Shown here piece by piece: positions 36,201 to 44,955 of a stretch of DNA of 52,678 nucleotides. The translations under genes were made by a program, and so were the position numbers. This DNA is from an uncultured Cellvibrio sp. Lineage in GTDB: Bacteria; Pseudomonadota; Gammaproteobacteria; Pseudomonadales; Cellvibrionaceae. Position 1 is the stretch's first letter. Every line of letters begins with the position of its first letter. Below the pieces are notes generated by a model, which saw nothing but the letters and a program-made list of their open reading frames with translations, did no database searches and was not told the origin of the DNA. The DNA lies in assembly GCA_946480695.1 (NCBI GenBank), contig CAMLKG010000032.1, forward strand, positions 1 to 52,678, in the 5' to 3' direction.

Positions 36201-36237
36201 TTTTTCGAACAAAAAATAGCCACTAATCGACAGCAGA

Positions 36238-36747
36238 TCAATCGCGATCTGGTGCCACCAACCGAATAACCTCATCTCCGACCCTTAACTTCCCGCCCTG
36301 GATAACCCTGGCGCACAGCCCGCCGTAACCAAACATGGCCGCCGCACCGCCTTTTCCCAGCGCTTCATCCATACGCGAACAGGGATGGCAAAGGGCGTTG
36401 GTCTCGAGGATGACATCCCCGATTTGTAAACGCTGGTAGCGCAGCAGGTTCATATTCATACCGGAAATCACCAGGTTACGACGCAACAGCCGCGGGTCTA
36501 TTGAGCCGTGGCCAGTGTGCCGGCAAATCTGCTGGATATATTCGCGACTGATCAAGGTGACCTGGCGGGCGGAACCGGGGGTCTTTTTCATACGGTGATC
36601 ACCCACCAGCCCCAAATCAACAACCGCTTCCGTGGAATCAACCACCATTACTTCCCCGCGCCGCTCGGAGCGAAGGCCGATCCACTCCAGCTTACCGGGC
36701 GCTATATCGGCGCAAAGTTTATCGAGCAATCGGGCCTGGCTGTTCAT
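36238..36747 (-). CDS. MOSC domain protein
   Basis: A 169-residue protein of the MOSC (molybdenum cofactor sulfurase C-terminal) superfamily. The start at 36747 (MNSQARLLDK) is preferred because an upstream in-frame ATG would overlap dnaB. MOSC features: ERRGEVMVVD, GLVGDHRMKK, the conserved ALCHPCSRMDEAL with the cysteine thought to carry sulfur, and YGGLCARVIQGGKLRVGD. These proteins relate to YiiM-type detoxification or Mo-cofactor handling. It starts 22 bases after dnaB, so cotranscription is likely. Confidence 0.85.
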   Translation of the reverse strand: MNSQARLLDKLCADIAPGKLEWIGLRSERRGEVMVVDSTEAVVDLGLVGDHRMKKTPGSARQVTLISREYIQQICRHTGHGSIDPRLLRRNLVISGMNMNLLRYQRLQIGDVILETNALCHPCSRMDEALGKGGAAAMFGYGGLCARVIQGGKLRVGDEVIRLVAPDRD

Positions 36748-36769
36748 GGTCTTGGCAAACTCGTGGGGA

Positions 36770-38176
36770 TCAATAGCCGTCCTGCTGGAAATACTCAGGG
36801 GCAAGGTTATCGAAGCGGGTGTATTTGCCGACAAACGCGGCACGGCAGGTGCCGATTTCACCGTTACGTTGCTTGCCGATAATCAACTCGGCAATACCTT
36901 TTTCGGGACTGTCTTCGTGGTAATACTCATCGCGATAGATAAACAGGATTACGTCCGCGTCCTGTTCGATAGCGCCTGATTCCCGTAAGTCAGAGTTCAT
37001 CGGACGTTTGTTGGGGCGTTGTTCCACGCCACGGTTTAGCTGGGAAAGGGCAATCATGGGGCAGTCAAATTCTTTCGCCATGCCCTTTAGCGAGCGGGAA
37101 ATTTCGGAAATTTCCTGGGTGCGGCCTTCGCCGCCACCGGCCACGGTCATTAATTGTAAGTAGTCGACCATAATCATGCCGGGATTGCCGTATTCGCGGG
37201 TGATACGGCGGATACGGGCGCGCATTTCCTGGGGGTTCAGGCCACCGGTGTCGTCGATAAACAATAACTTGTCTTTCAGCTTGGCAACCGCCGAGGAAAG
37301 TTTCGGCCAATCTTCTTCGGTGAGCTTGCCGTTACGCATTTTGCCCTGGTCGATGCGACCGATGGAGGACATCATCCGCATGATCAACGCCGAAGACGGC
37401 ATTTCCATACTGAAAATCACCACCGGCTTGGACTGGTTAAATAATGCCCCTTCTACAAAATTCAGCGCGAGCGCGGTTTTACCCATGGAGGGACGGGCGG
37501 CGAGGATGATCAATTCGCCCGGCTGCCAGCCGGAGGTTCGTTGATCCAGGTCGGTAATACCGGAGGGAACGCCAGTGATATCGCTGCCGGAGCGGAAAAG
37601 TTCATCGATACGCTGGACGGTTTGCTTGAGCAACTCATTCACCCCGACCAAACCGCCCTCCTTGGGGCGGTCTTCCGCGATCTCGGCGACGCGCTTTTCG
37701 GCCAGTTGCAATAGGTCATCGGAATCCAGCCCGGCCGGATTCATACTGGATTTGCTGATGTCCTGCGCCGCAGCAATCAACTGCCGCAGGGTGGAACGTT
37801 CGCGCACTATCTTGGCGTAAGCGGCAATGTTGGCGGCACTCGGAGTGTTATTGGCCATTTCCACCAGATATGCCAGGCCGCCTACCCGCTCCAGTTCATC
37901 GTGCTTGTGCAGTTCTTCAGACAGGGTAATGACATCCAGTGGCTGGCCGGCCTCCTGGAGGTTGAGCATCATGCGGAAAATCAGGCGATGATCTTCACGA
38001 AAGAAGTCATTTTCGGTAAGTACTTCCAATACCGCATCCAGGCGGCCGTTTTCCAGCATCAAGCCGCCCAATACTGATTGTTCGGCCTCTACGGAATGAG
38101 GCAGTGCCGATTTGCCGGATAATTCGTCGGCCAGGCGACTCTCGAAGCTGGAGGTTTCGTAAGCAGTATTGGGCAT
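36770..38176 (-). CDS. dnaB: Replicative DNA helicase
   Basis: Hexameric 5'-3' helicase of the replication fork. The 468-residue protein has the N-terminal helical DnaG-interaction domain (about 20-125, LPHSVEAEQSVLGGLM) and the RecA-like domain with Walker A ARPSMGKTAL and Walker B IMVDYLQLM, then QLNRGVEQRPNKRP. It follows the rpsF-rpsR-rplI operon as in most gammaproteobacteria, but a terminator at 38222-38292 separates it from rplI. Confidence 0.97.
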   Translation of the reverse strand: MPNTAYETSSFESRLADELSGKSALPHSVEAEQSVLGGLMLENGRLDAVLEVLTENDFFREDHRLIFRMMLNLQEAGQPLDVITLSEELHKHDELERVGGLAYLVEMANNTPSAANIAAYAKIVRERSTLRQLIAAAQDISKSSMNPAGLDSDDLLQLAEKRVAEIAEDRPKEGGLVGVNELLKQTVQRIDELFRSGSDITGVPSGITDLDQRTSGWQPGELIILAARPSMGKTALALNFVEGALFNQSKPVVIFSMEMPSSALIMRMMSSIGRIDQGKMRNGKLTEEDWPKLSSAVAKLKDKLLFIDDTGGLNPQEMRARIRRITREYGNPGMIMVDYLQLMTVAGGGEGRTQEISEISRSLKGMAKEFDCPMIALSQLNRGVEQRPNKRPMNSDLRESGAIEQDADVILFIYRDEYYHEDSPEKGIAELIIGKQRNGEIGTCRAAFVGKYTRFDNLAPEYFQQDGY

Positions 38177-38221
38177 AATTCACTTAGCTTTTTTATCAAT
38201 TGAGGTTATCAATTTGGAGAC

Positions 38222-38292
38222 AAAAAAATCGGGCACTTCTTTAACCCCTTTCTGCCTGACAGCATAAATGGGTTATCGATAGTGCCCGATTT
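38222..38292 (-). terminator. Long-stem terminator after rplI
   Basis: Outer arms AAATCGGGCACT / AGTGCCCGATTT (12 bp, perfect; 38226-38237 and 38281-38292) enclose a second stem TAACCC / GGGTTA (38242-38247 and 38270-38275). On the minus strand the structure runs into seven T residues. It should end rplI transcription before dnaB. Confidence 0.88.
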
Positions 38293-38346
38293 CGTTGTGC
38301 TTGTCAGCAAATGCCGACACGCACCGCAATGGCGATAAGTAATAAA

Positions 38347-38793
38347 TTACTCAGCAACAACTGCCAATTTAACAGCCTGGATCACTTCAGCGTGCAATTG
38401 GACATCGATCTCATATTGACCGATTTCGCGGATCACGCCTTGCGGCAAGCGAACTTCAGACTTGGCAACCGCAACGCCGGCAGCGGTGATTGCGTCAGCG
38501 ATGTCGCGAGTACCGATAGAACCGAACAGGCGGCCTTCGTCGCCAGCGTTGGCAGCGATGGTTACGTTCAGTTCCGCCAGTTTTTCGGCGCGAGCAGTTG
38601 CTTCAGCGATCTTGGCAGCAGCAGTAGCTTCCAATTCAGCGCGACGCGCTTCGAAGTCAGCGATGTTTTTTGCGGTAGCGGCAACAGCCTTGCCTTGTGG
38701 CAACAGGTAGTTACGGCCATAACCAGACTTAACGGTAACCCTGTCACCGATGGCGCCGAGCTTGCCGACTTTATCAAGCAGAATAACTTCCAT
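38347..38793 (-). CDS. rplI: 50S ribosomal protein L9
   Basis: Large-subunit protein binding 23S rRNA. The 148-residue sequence starts [36 protein letters not shown] in full family fashion, with the long connecting helix in the middle. It is third in the rpsF-rpsR-rplI operon and is followed by a strong terminator. Confidence 0.98.
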   Translation of the reverse strand: MEVILLDKVGKLGAIGDRVTVKSGYGRNYLLPQGKAVAATAKNIADFEARRAELEATAAAKIAEATARAEKLAELNVTIAANAGDEGRLFGSIGTRDIADAITAAGVAVAKSEVRLPQGVIREIGQYEIDVQLHAEVIQAVKLAVVAE

Positions 38794-38805
38794 CTCTATT
38801 ACCCC

Positions 38806-39033
38806 TTACTCGTGGCTGTCAGTGTATGGAATCAAAGCCAGGTAACGGGCACGCTTGATAGCAGAAGCCAACTGACGTTGGTATTTTGCTTTGGTGCCAG
38901 TGATACGGCTTGGAACGATTTTGCCAGTTTCGGTGATGTAGGCTTTCAGGGTTTCAACATCTTTGTAATCGATGCGCTTGGTGCCTTCAGCGGTAAAACG
39001 GCAGAATTTACGACGACGGAAAAAACGTGCCAT
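38806..39033 (-). CDS. rpsR: 30S ribosomal protein S18
   Basis: A 75-residue small-subunit protein pairing with S6 on 16S r[16 protein letters not shown] at the start and [20 protein letters not shown] are diagnostic. It begins two bases after the rpsF stop and ends 12 bases before rplI. Confidence 0.98.
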   Translation of the reverse strand: MARFFRRRKFCRFTAEGTKRIDYKDVETLKAYITETGKIVPSRITGTKAKYQRQLASAIKRARYLALIPYTDSHE

Positions 39034-39035
39034 GG

Positions 39036-39479
39036 TTATACCCCCTGCTCTTCTTCAAAGTCTTCAGCGTCAACACCGTCTTCTTCAGACAGGTCTTCCG
39101 CGTCAGCATCATCACGACGCTCAGCGCGCGGTGGACGTGCTTTACGCTCACGGCCTTCTTTCTCGGCTTTGAGGATGAAAGATTCTTCGGTGATAGCCGC
39201 ATCTTCACGCAGCACCAGGCTACGCAGGATGGCATCGTTGTAACGGAAGTTGGTAGTCAGCTCTTCCAACACAGCGTCAGAGCACTCCACGTTCATCAGA
39301 ACATAGTGAGCCTTGTGTACTTTGTTGATTGAGTAGGCCAGTTGACGACGGCCCCAGTCTTCCAAACGGTGAACCTGGCCACCGTCGTTTTTGATAGCAG
39401 AGGTGTAACGCTCTACCATTGCAGGTACTTGTTCGCTTTGGTCCGGGTGAACCAGGAACACGATTTCGTAATGACGCAT
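39036..39479 (-). CDS. rpsF: 30S ribosomal protein S6 with acidic tail
   Basis: A 147-residue S6 ([40 protein letters not shown]). After the core (about 1-100) comes a charged extension ending in an acidic run ([20 protein letters not shown]), the region that in enterobacteria is modified by RimK with glutamates. Here many acidic residues are genome-encoded. AGGAG precedes the ATG. First gene of the operon. Confidence 0.98.
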   Translation of the reverse strand: MRHYEIVFLVHPDQSEQVPAMVERYTSAIKNDGGQVHRLEDWGRRQLAYSINKVHKAHYVLMNVECSDAVLEELTTNFRYNDAILRSLVLREDAAITEESFILKAEKEGRERKARPPRAERRDDADAEDLSEEDGVDAEDFEEEQGV

Positions 39480-39596
39480 TGTAGCTCCTTACGGGTTAAA
39501 GTCTCCCAACCTGTTTAGACACAAGCCAGTGAGACAAGGAGTAGCCGGTTTTCGAATGCTTCCGCATCCATACCCCCGGCCGGTTTGGGGTGCGGA

Positions 39597-39625
39597 ATTG
39601 TACGGATTTGGGCCGGGCGATGCAA
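39597..39625 (-). promoter_or_regulatory. Candidate sigma-70 promoter of the rpsF operon
   Basis: TTGCAT (-35) and TACAAT (-10, 5/6) with a 17-bp spacer on the minus strand, about 115 bases before rpsF. The leader between them could host an S6:S18 autoregulatory element, which I could not verify by eye. Confidence 0.55.
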
Positions 39626-39685
39626 GGCTAAATAATAGTTAAGGCGGGGTTGCGCAAGCTCGCAGCGATATTCTTTATGGTTGTT

Positions 39686-41206
39686 TTAAAGATGAAGCCC
39701 AAGGCTGCCGAGTTTTTCAAAATCCACCGGTTTTGCGAAATGCTCATCAAAGCCGGATTCAAAGGCGTTTTTCCGATCCTGCTCCTGGCCGTACCCCGTT
39801 AGGGCAACGAGGGTGAATGGCCGGATATTCGGCAAGGCGCGCAATTTTGCCCCCACCTCATAACCGCTCAGGTCCGGCAAACCTATATCGAGGAAAATAA
39901 GTTCAGGCTGGAACTGGCCGGCAATATCAATGGCCTGCTTGCCCGTGTATGCCGTTTTTACCGAATGCCCCGCCATGGCAAGCAATTGGGCCAGGGTGTC
40001 GGCAGCATCTGCATTGTCATCAACAATCAGGATTTTTCTAGGGCCGGATACCGGGGCTGCGATCGGTTGTTCAGAATCACCGGTATCAATGCTGCTATCC
40101 CGAATTAATACCGGTAAAACGATTTCAAAGGTGCTCCCCTGGCCCGGACCGTCGCTTTTGGCGCTGACGCTGCCCCCGTGGAGTTGAACCAGGGTTTTCA
40201 CCAGGGATAACCCGATCCCCAGGCCATCTTGCACCTGGTCGTTCAGGTGACCGTGCTGGCTGAATAAATTGAAGATTGCCTCAAGCGATTCCGGCTCGAT
40301 ACCTATGCCATTGTCAGTCACACGAATGCGGGCATTTGATCCCTGCACACTTGCCTCCAGCACGATAAGGCCCCCTGCCGGGGTAAATTTGGCGGCGTTG
40401 AGCAAGAGGTTAGCCATGATCTGCGACAGGCGTACCTGATCACCATTTACCTGGATACTCTCATCCGGCAGGGTTACCTCCAAAACGTGCCCTTTGTTCT
40501 CGATAAACTGGGTACAGGTTTCCACCGCGTTGTGGATTACCGTGCGCAAGCAAACAGGCTCGTGGCGCAGCGAGATTTTGCCTTGCGAGATACGCGCAAC
40601 ATCCAGCAGGTCATCCACCAAACGCACCAGGTGGTCAGTATGACGCTGGATAGTGTCGCGCGCGCTGGCTTGCGCGGGGGGAACCTCCGGGTCCAGGCGA
40701 CGCAGTAATTGCAATGCGGTGCGTATCGGCCCAAGCGGATTGCGTAATTCGTGGGCGAGCGTGGCGAGGAATTCATCCTTGCGCCGGTCCATTTCACGCA
40801 ATTCGTATTCGACGCGCCCAAGACGCAATAAAGCTTTAACGTTGGCAATTAATTCATCCGGCTCTATGGGTTCGACCAGGTAATTATCCGCACCGTCCTC
40901 CAATGCGCGAATCTTGTCCGCCGAATCGATGTAAGACGCCGAGGTTTGCAAAATCAAAATTGCCTGGGTCGCCGGGTCGCCTTTTAATCGGCGGCAAACT
41001 TCAAGCCCGTTGATATCCGGTAATTTAACGTCAAGCAAAATGAGGTCGGGGGAATCCGTGCGCGCCATGGTAATTGCATCCTTACCATTGGATGCTTCTA
41101 TTACCCGCAAACCCGCGTGCACCAGGATGCGTGATTTGGCATAGCGGGCGCCCTCGTTATCATCGACATTTAGAATGAGCGCATCTTTGTATGATCGCAG
41201 TGGCAT
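39686..41206 (-). CDS. Hybrid kinase REC-HisKA-HATPase-REC, end of stressosome operon
   Basis: A 506-residue cytoplasmic protein. The start at 41206 is chosen for GAGGA eight bases upstream; an in-frame ATG at 41302 would add 32 residues without a ribosome binding site. The N-terminal receiver (about 8-128) has D59, but its conserved lysine is replaced (LVEPIEP in place of KP), so it may be weakly or not phosphorylated. HisKA has H152 (LAHELRNPLGP), HATPase has NLLLNAAKFTPAGG and DGLGIGLSLV, and the C-terminal receiver has D440 with a normal KP. It probably relays the signal from the preceding stressosome genes. No DNA-binding or GGDEF output domain is attached. Confidence 0.9.
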   Translation of the reverse strand: MPLRSYKDALILNVDDNEGARYAKSRILVHAGLRVIEASNGKDAITMARTDSPDLILLDVKLPDINGLEVCRRLKGDPATQAILILQTSASYIDSADKIRALEDGADNYLVEPIEPDELIANVKALLRLGRVEYELREMDRRKDEFLATLAHELRNPLGPIRTALQLLRRLDPEVPPAQASARDTIQRHTDHLVRLVDDLLDVARISQGKISLRHEPVCLRTVIHNAVETCTQFIENKGHVLEVTLPDESIQVNGDQVRLSQIMANLLLNAAKFTPAGGLIVLEASVQGSNARIRVTDNGIGIEPESLEAIFNLFSQHGHLNDQVQDGLGIGLSLVKTLVQLHGGSVSAKSDGPGQGSTFEIVLPVLIRDSSIDTGDSEQPIAAPVSGPRKILIVDDNADAADTLAQLLAMAGHSVKTAYTGKQAIDIAGQFQPELIFLDIGLPDLSGYEVGAKLRALPNIRPFTLVALTGYGQEQDRKNAFESGFDEHFAKPVDFEKLGSLGLHL

Positions 41207-41309
41207 GTTTAGGTCCTCAAAAGAATTCCTTTGTGCGCTGAGCCGAACCTCGCAATGGCTGATGGCCCTTCGGTAATCATCCATGGATAAATAACCGCTC
41301 ATTAAACGA

Positions 41310-43103
41310 TTAAATGGTTGGAGGTTGCTCAGTTAAAAAATCGGTTTCAGTTTGCGCAACCAATGTTCGCAGCGTTGACAGCAACTGTTCCTTGAACAAG
41401 GGTTTTACATAGTAAGCATCGGCACCAAGCGATAAACCTTTACGCTTGTCCTCCACTTCGGTCACGATAATCACCGGAATGGCGCGTCGTTCCGGATCAT
41501 TTTTTATTTCGGCTAACCACAACCAGTTGTCTTCACCGCGCAACATAATATCCAGGATGATCGCTGCCGGCCGCTGCATCGCCCAATGCTCTTCCGCGTC
41601 ACGCAAATTGTGCGCGGCAACCGGGCGAAATTCCGTATTCAATAAATATTTTTCGTATTGCATTTGTGTCGATAGATTGTCCTCGACAATCAAAACCGGA
41701 ATACGTTTGTCCTGGTGCTCGAAATGCGCCGGTATCTTCGCTACTGTCACCTCAGGGTACATATTTAGCACCAATGGCAAGGTGACGGAAAAAACCGAAC
41801 CGACGCCGGGCGTACTGGTTACCGATACATCGCCTTGCAGCAGTTTCGCCAGATTGCGGCAAAGCGGTAAGCCAAGCCCCGTACCTTTCACCTTGCTTTG
41901 CAATGAACTCTCTATTTGGCTGAATTCTTCAAAAATTAATTGCAAGTCATGGGAATCGATTCCAATGCCCGTGTCGGCAACGCTGAACTTCACCTGGTTT
42001 TTGCCGGGGATTAATTCGGCACTGACTGTGATTTCTCCGGCTTCGGTAAATTTCAATGCGTTGGAAATAAAATTCCGCAAAATTTGCGAAACCTTTGCTT
42101 CGTCCGAAAATATTTCCAACGGCGGTTCCGGCGTGACAAACGTCAATGTCAGGGATTCGGATACCAGCAAGGGGCGCAACATTCCACGCAAGGCGCCAAA
42201 TAAATTGCCCACATCAAATGAAGAAGGCCGGAGGTCAACTTTACCTGCTTCAATCTTGGCAATATCTAGCAAATCATTAACCAATTCATTCAAACCATTG
42301 GCAGCTTGCAAGATAAATGTGACCTGCTTGGCTTGCTCAATCGTCAAGTCACCATCCACACGTTCCAGTAATAATTTTGCCAGGGCGCGAATGGAACTCA
42401 GCGGTGTACGGAATTCATGGCTCATGTTCGATAAAAACCGCGATTTCATTTCGTCCGCACGGCGCAGGTGGCCGGCTTTTTCATCCAGTTCCGCATAGAG
42501 CGCGACCATACCCCGGTTGGTGTCCTCCAACTCGCGTGTGAGCGCCAGCAGGTCATCCTGGCGGGCTTTTAATTCAGCCAGTGCGATTAATAACTCCTGG
42601 TTCTGTTGCATGGTCTCGCTAACACCGGTTGCGGTCGGTAACGCAGCCAACTTGCCGAACAAAACGCTGCTGGATTTAACCGTGATGCGCGGCGCCATGC
42701 GCGGGAAAATTTTTTTGAAAATAACGCGCGTGCCCGCCCCAACAGCCGTTTTGATATCAAAGCGGTCCGCAAGGCGACGGGCGCCGATAATCCCCATGCC
42801 CATACCGGTAGCGGACTTATATTCACCCGCGAGGATTTGCTCGACATTCGCGATACCCGGTCCCTGGTCCTCAATGCAAATGGCCAATATTTGCGGTGAG
42901 GTTTCACCTTCAACTGAAAAACGAATCCTGCCGCTACCGGCATAGCTGTAAACATTGCGCGCCAGTTCCGATACCGAGGTGGCGATACGCACCTGGTCCT
43001 GCACACCGAACCCACACAATTGCGCGATTTGCTTGGCGCGTTGGCGCACCACCACCACATCGGTCTCGGTTTTTATGTAAACGGTGAGAATGCGGATAAT
43101 CAT
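41310..43103 (-). CDS. RsbT-like ATPase fused to hybrid histidine kinase
   Basis: A 597-residue protein. Residues 10-130 form an RsbT/RsbW-like GHKL domain (N box SELARN 45-50, EDQGPGI 78-84, GMGMGIIGARR 100-110). A coiled coil (165-215) leads to HisKA with H229 (SNMSHEFRTPLSS), a second GHKL kinase domain (NFISNALKFTEAG, ADTGIGI, GTGLGLPL) and a receiver (about 468-590, D518, KP intact). The RsbT-like head suggests direct capture or activation by the stressosome, linking it to a phosphorelay. It starts 13 bases after the phosphatase gene in the same operon. The arrangement resembles RsbT-type switch proteins with kinase output in other Gram-negatives. Confidence 0.9.
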   Translation of the reverse strand: MIIRILTVYIKTETDVVVVRQRAKQIAQLCGFGVQDQVRIATSVSELARNVYSYAGSGRIRFSVEGETSPQILAICIEDQGPGIANVEQILAGEYKSATGMGMGIIGARRLADRFDIKTAVGAGTRVIFKKIFPRMAPRITVKSSSVLFGKLAALPTATGVSETMQQNQELLIALAELKARQDDLLALTRELEDTNRGMVALYAELDEKAGHLRRADEMKSRFLSNMSHEFRTPLSSIRALAKLLLERVDGDLTIEQAKQVTFILQAANGLNELVNDLLDIAKIEAGKVDLRPSSFDVGNLFGALRGMLRPLLVSESLTLTFVTPEPPLEIFSDEAKVSQILRNFISNALKFTEAGEITVSAELIPGKNQVKFSVADTGIGIDSHDLQLIFEEFSQIESSLQSKVKGTGLGLPLCRNLAKLLQGDVSVTSTPGVGSVFSVTLPLVLNMYPEVTVAKIPAHFEHQDKRIPVLIVEDNLSTQMQYEKYLLNTEFRPVAAHNLRDAEEHWAMQRPAAIILDIMLRGEDNWLWLAEIKNDPERRAIPVIIVTEVEDKRKGLSLGADAYYVKPLFKEQLLSTLRTLVAQTETDFLTEQPPTI

Positions 43104-43116
43104 CTGCCATCACCGC

Positions 43117-44139
43117 CTATTCAAACGATTCCCGCACTACCACAATGGTGGAATCATCCTTACCGCGCGCGAAATCGCGATAGATAACCGCCGCAATAAC
43201 GGCCGGGTGGCAAAAGATTAAATCGGGATAGTTGGAAATATCCCAACGCGTACTGATGCCATCGGAATGGGCAACCAACATCGCATCGCTGTCCCAGGCC
43301 TCGGAAAACTCCTGCAATTTCCGGAGGTTGGCACCAACGATACCGTTATGTGAAATTAAATGGCGGTTACCCTGGTTGCGCAGGAGGCAGACCGCAATAT
43401 TTCCCACGCCCGCGAACCCCAGCGTGCCGGCTTTTTTATTGATATAGCTAACCGCAACCGCTGCGCCGCGTGTGCCCTGGAGGGCCGTATGGGCGCGCTG
43501 CACAATAATTGCCGGGCTTTGTTCCGCTATATCGGGCAAATTGACGGCGGCGTTAGCCGCCAATGCGGCCTCGGGGCCATGGCCCAGGCCATCAGCAACA
43601 ATCAACGTCAGGCATTTTTCATGGGCCGCCATCGCCCAGCTATCGCCACTGACCTCCTCACCTTTAATAGGCACACAGATGGCTCCCACTTGCCAGGCAG
43701 CGGGTGAAGGCGCCTGCTCGGATGCCCAGATAACCATCCACAATACCGTGCCTTTACCACTCACCGAATACAGATCAAAATCCTGGCTTAACCGGCGCAC
43801 GGCACCCAAACCTATGCCATAGGTGCCGGTGGTGGAGTTGCCGTCCTCCACGTACCAGCCCAGGTCATCGATACCCGGCCCCTTATCAAGCGCAATGACT
43901 TCAATCCCCGCATGGATTCCCTCGCCAAGGGTGCGCAACAATATCTGGCCAAAACCGGCGTGTTTTACGATATTGGTGGCAGCCTCGGTAATGAGTAACG
44001 CCAACTGCCCGGTTCGCACCTCATCAAAGTCTAATTCGCGCGCCAGCACCATACCCGCGCGTCGCGCTACCGCGACGCTGCTAATATCCTCAAGGTCAAA
44101 CACCAGCTGGGTACCGTAACTGTTCAAAACTGTTTCCAC
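43117..44139 (-). CDS. RsbT-like ATPase fused to RsbX/SpoIIE-type phosphatase
   Basis: A 340-residue protein. Residues 10-138 are an RsbT/RsbW-like GHKL ATPase (EAATN 52-56, DKGPGI 85-90, TGTYGIGLGAVRRL 104-117). Residues 148-340 are a PP2C-type serine/threonine phosphatase of the RsbX/SpoIIE class with metal-binding motifs GDSW (165-168), VADGLGHG (181-188), AHSDGI and KDDSTIVVV. In Bacillus, RsbX is a free phosphatase that resets RsbS and RsbR; here it is joined to a kinase-like domain. The start overlaps the rsbT gene by 16 bases, so translation is coupled. Confidence 0.9.
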   Translation of the reverse strand: METVLNSYGTQLVFDLEDISSVAVARRAGMVLARELDFDEVRTGQLALLITEAATNIVKHAGFGQILLRTLGEGIHAGIEVIALDKGPGIDDLGWYVEDGNSTTGTYGIGLGAVRRLSQDFDLYSVSGKGTVLWMVIWASEQAPSPAAWQVGAICVPIKGEEVSGDSWAMAAHEKCLTLIVADGLGHGPEAALAANAAVNLPDIAEQSPAIIVQRAHTALQGTRGAAVAVSYINKKAGTLGFAGVGNIAVCLLRNQGNRHLISHNGIVGANLRKLQEFSEAWDSDAMLVAHSDGISTRWDISNYPDLIFCHPAVIAAVIYRDFARGKDDSTIVVVRESFE

Positions 44140-44597
44140 TTGGCAATGCGCACCGAGGTTCCCTCACCCGGCACGGTCTGGAGTTCAAATTCATCGGCGA
44201 GGCGCCTGGCCCCGCTCAAGCCCAGGCCCAGGCCTGTTCCCGTAGTGAAACCATCGGTCATGGCCAGCTCCACATTGGCAATGCCCGGGCCTTTATCAAT
44301 CAAAATCACCTCGATGCCGGTGCGATGGGAATCCCTGTAACGGACCAGGTGGGCTTCACCGCCACCGCCATAACGCAAGGTGTTGCGGGCGAGTTCGCTG
44401 GCGGCGGTGACCATCTTGGTTTGATCGATCAAGCTAAACCCAAGCGCTACCAGGTCATCGCGTACTTGTTTGCGCAGGCGTACCACATCCTCATCGGTTC
44501 TTACCGGCACCACCAGGCATTCCCCGGCATTGTTTGGTGAAGAAAAAGAAGCGTTTCCCATGCGATTTACCCGTAGATGCTCCCGTGGAAGTTCCAT
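44124..44597 (-). CDS. rsbT: Switch kinase RsbT
   Basis: A 157-residue GHKL serine/threonine kinase that phosphorylates RsbS and RsbR in the stressosome and is released on stress. Motifs: SELARN (67-72), DKGPGI (101-106), GTGLGLGLSGARRLADEF (120-137). The first 25 residues form an extra tail beyond the usual family start; an ATG at residue 13 is an alternative. The start overlaps the rsbS stop as TAATG. Confidence 0.93.
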   Translation of the reverse strand: MELPREHLRVNRMGNASFSSPNNAGECLVVPVRTDEDVVRLRKQVRDDLVALGFSLIDQTKMVTAASELARNTLRYGGGGEAHLVRYRDSHRTGIEVILIDKGPGIANVELAMTDGFTTGTGLGLGLSGARRLADEFELQTVPGEGTSVRIAKWKQF

Positions 44598-44950
44598 TAA
44601 TCGCGCTGCTCCAGCATCTTCATGCCCAATTCAACATTGAGTGCCGTTCGCACCCCTTCCAGCGTTAAACCCAATTCCACCAGGGTGATCGCCACAGCGG
44701 GCTGCATACCCACCAATACCGTTTTTGCATCCAGTATCCTGGCCATGGCGGCGGTGTCGCTGATCATGCGCCCGATAAAGGAATCCACTATGTCCAGGGC
44801 GGAAATATCAATCAGTACGCCGTTGGCACGGTCCTTTACGATCCGCGCCGTCAAGTCTTCCTGCAATGCCATGGCGAGGCGATCGTGCATGTCCACCTGA
44901 ATGGTAACCAGCAGAAGCCGCCCCATTCGCAAAATAGGAATTCGCTCCAT
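44597..44950 (-). CDS. rsbS: Stressosome scaffold STAS protein RsbS
   Basis: A 117-residue single STAS domain (ILRMGRLLLVTIQVDMHDRL, GVLIDISALDIVDSFIGR). S57 in DSFIG corresponds to the RsbT phosphorylation site of Bacillus RsbS (Ser59). With RsbR it builds the stressosome core that sequesters RsbT. The gene starts 5 bases after rsbR and overlaps rsbT by one base. Confidence 0.95.
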   Translation of the reverse strand: MERIPILRMGRLLLVTIQVDMHDRLAMALQEDLTARIVKDRANGVLIDISALDIVDSFIGRMISDTAAMARILDAKTVLVGMQPAVAITLVELGLTLEGVRTALNVELGMKMLEQRD

Positions 44951-44955
44951 AGCCC

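Noticed and set aside
36748..36861. Longer N-terminus for the MOSC protein
   Set aside because: It would overlap the end of dnaB by 92 bases and adds a Ser/Ala/Thr-rich stretch not expected in MOSC proteins.
38311..39243. A 310-codon plus-strand frame
   Set aside because: It runs antisense over rplI, rpsR and rpsF, which are certain genes; its Ser-rich translation is a typical shadow.
41446..42498. A 350-codon plus-strand frame
   Set aside because: Antisense to the RsbT-like/hybrid kinase gene, which has full domain support on the other strand.
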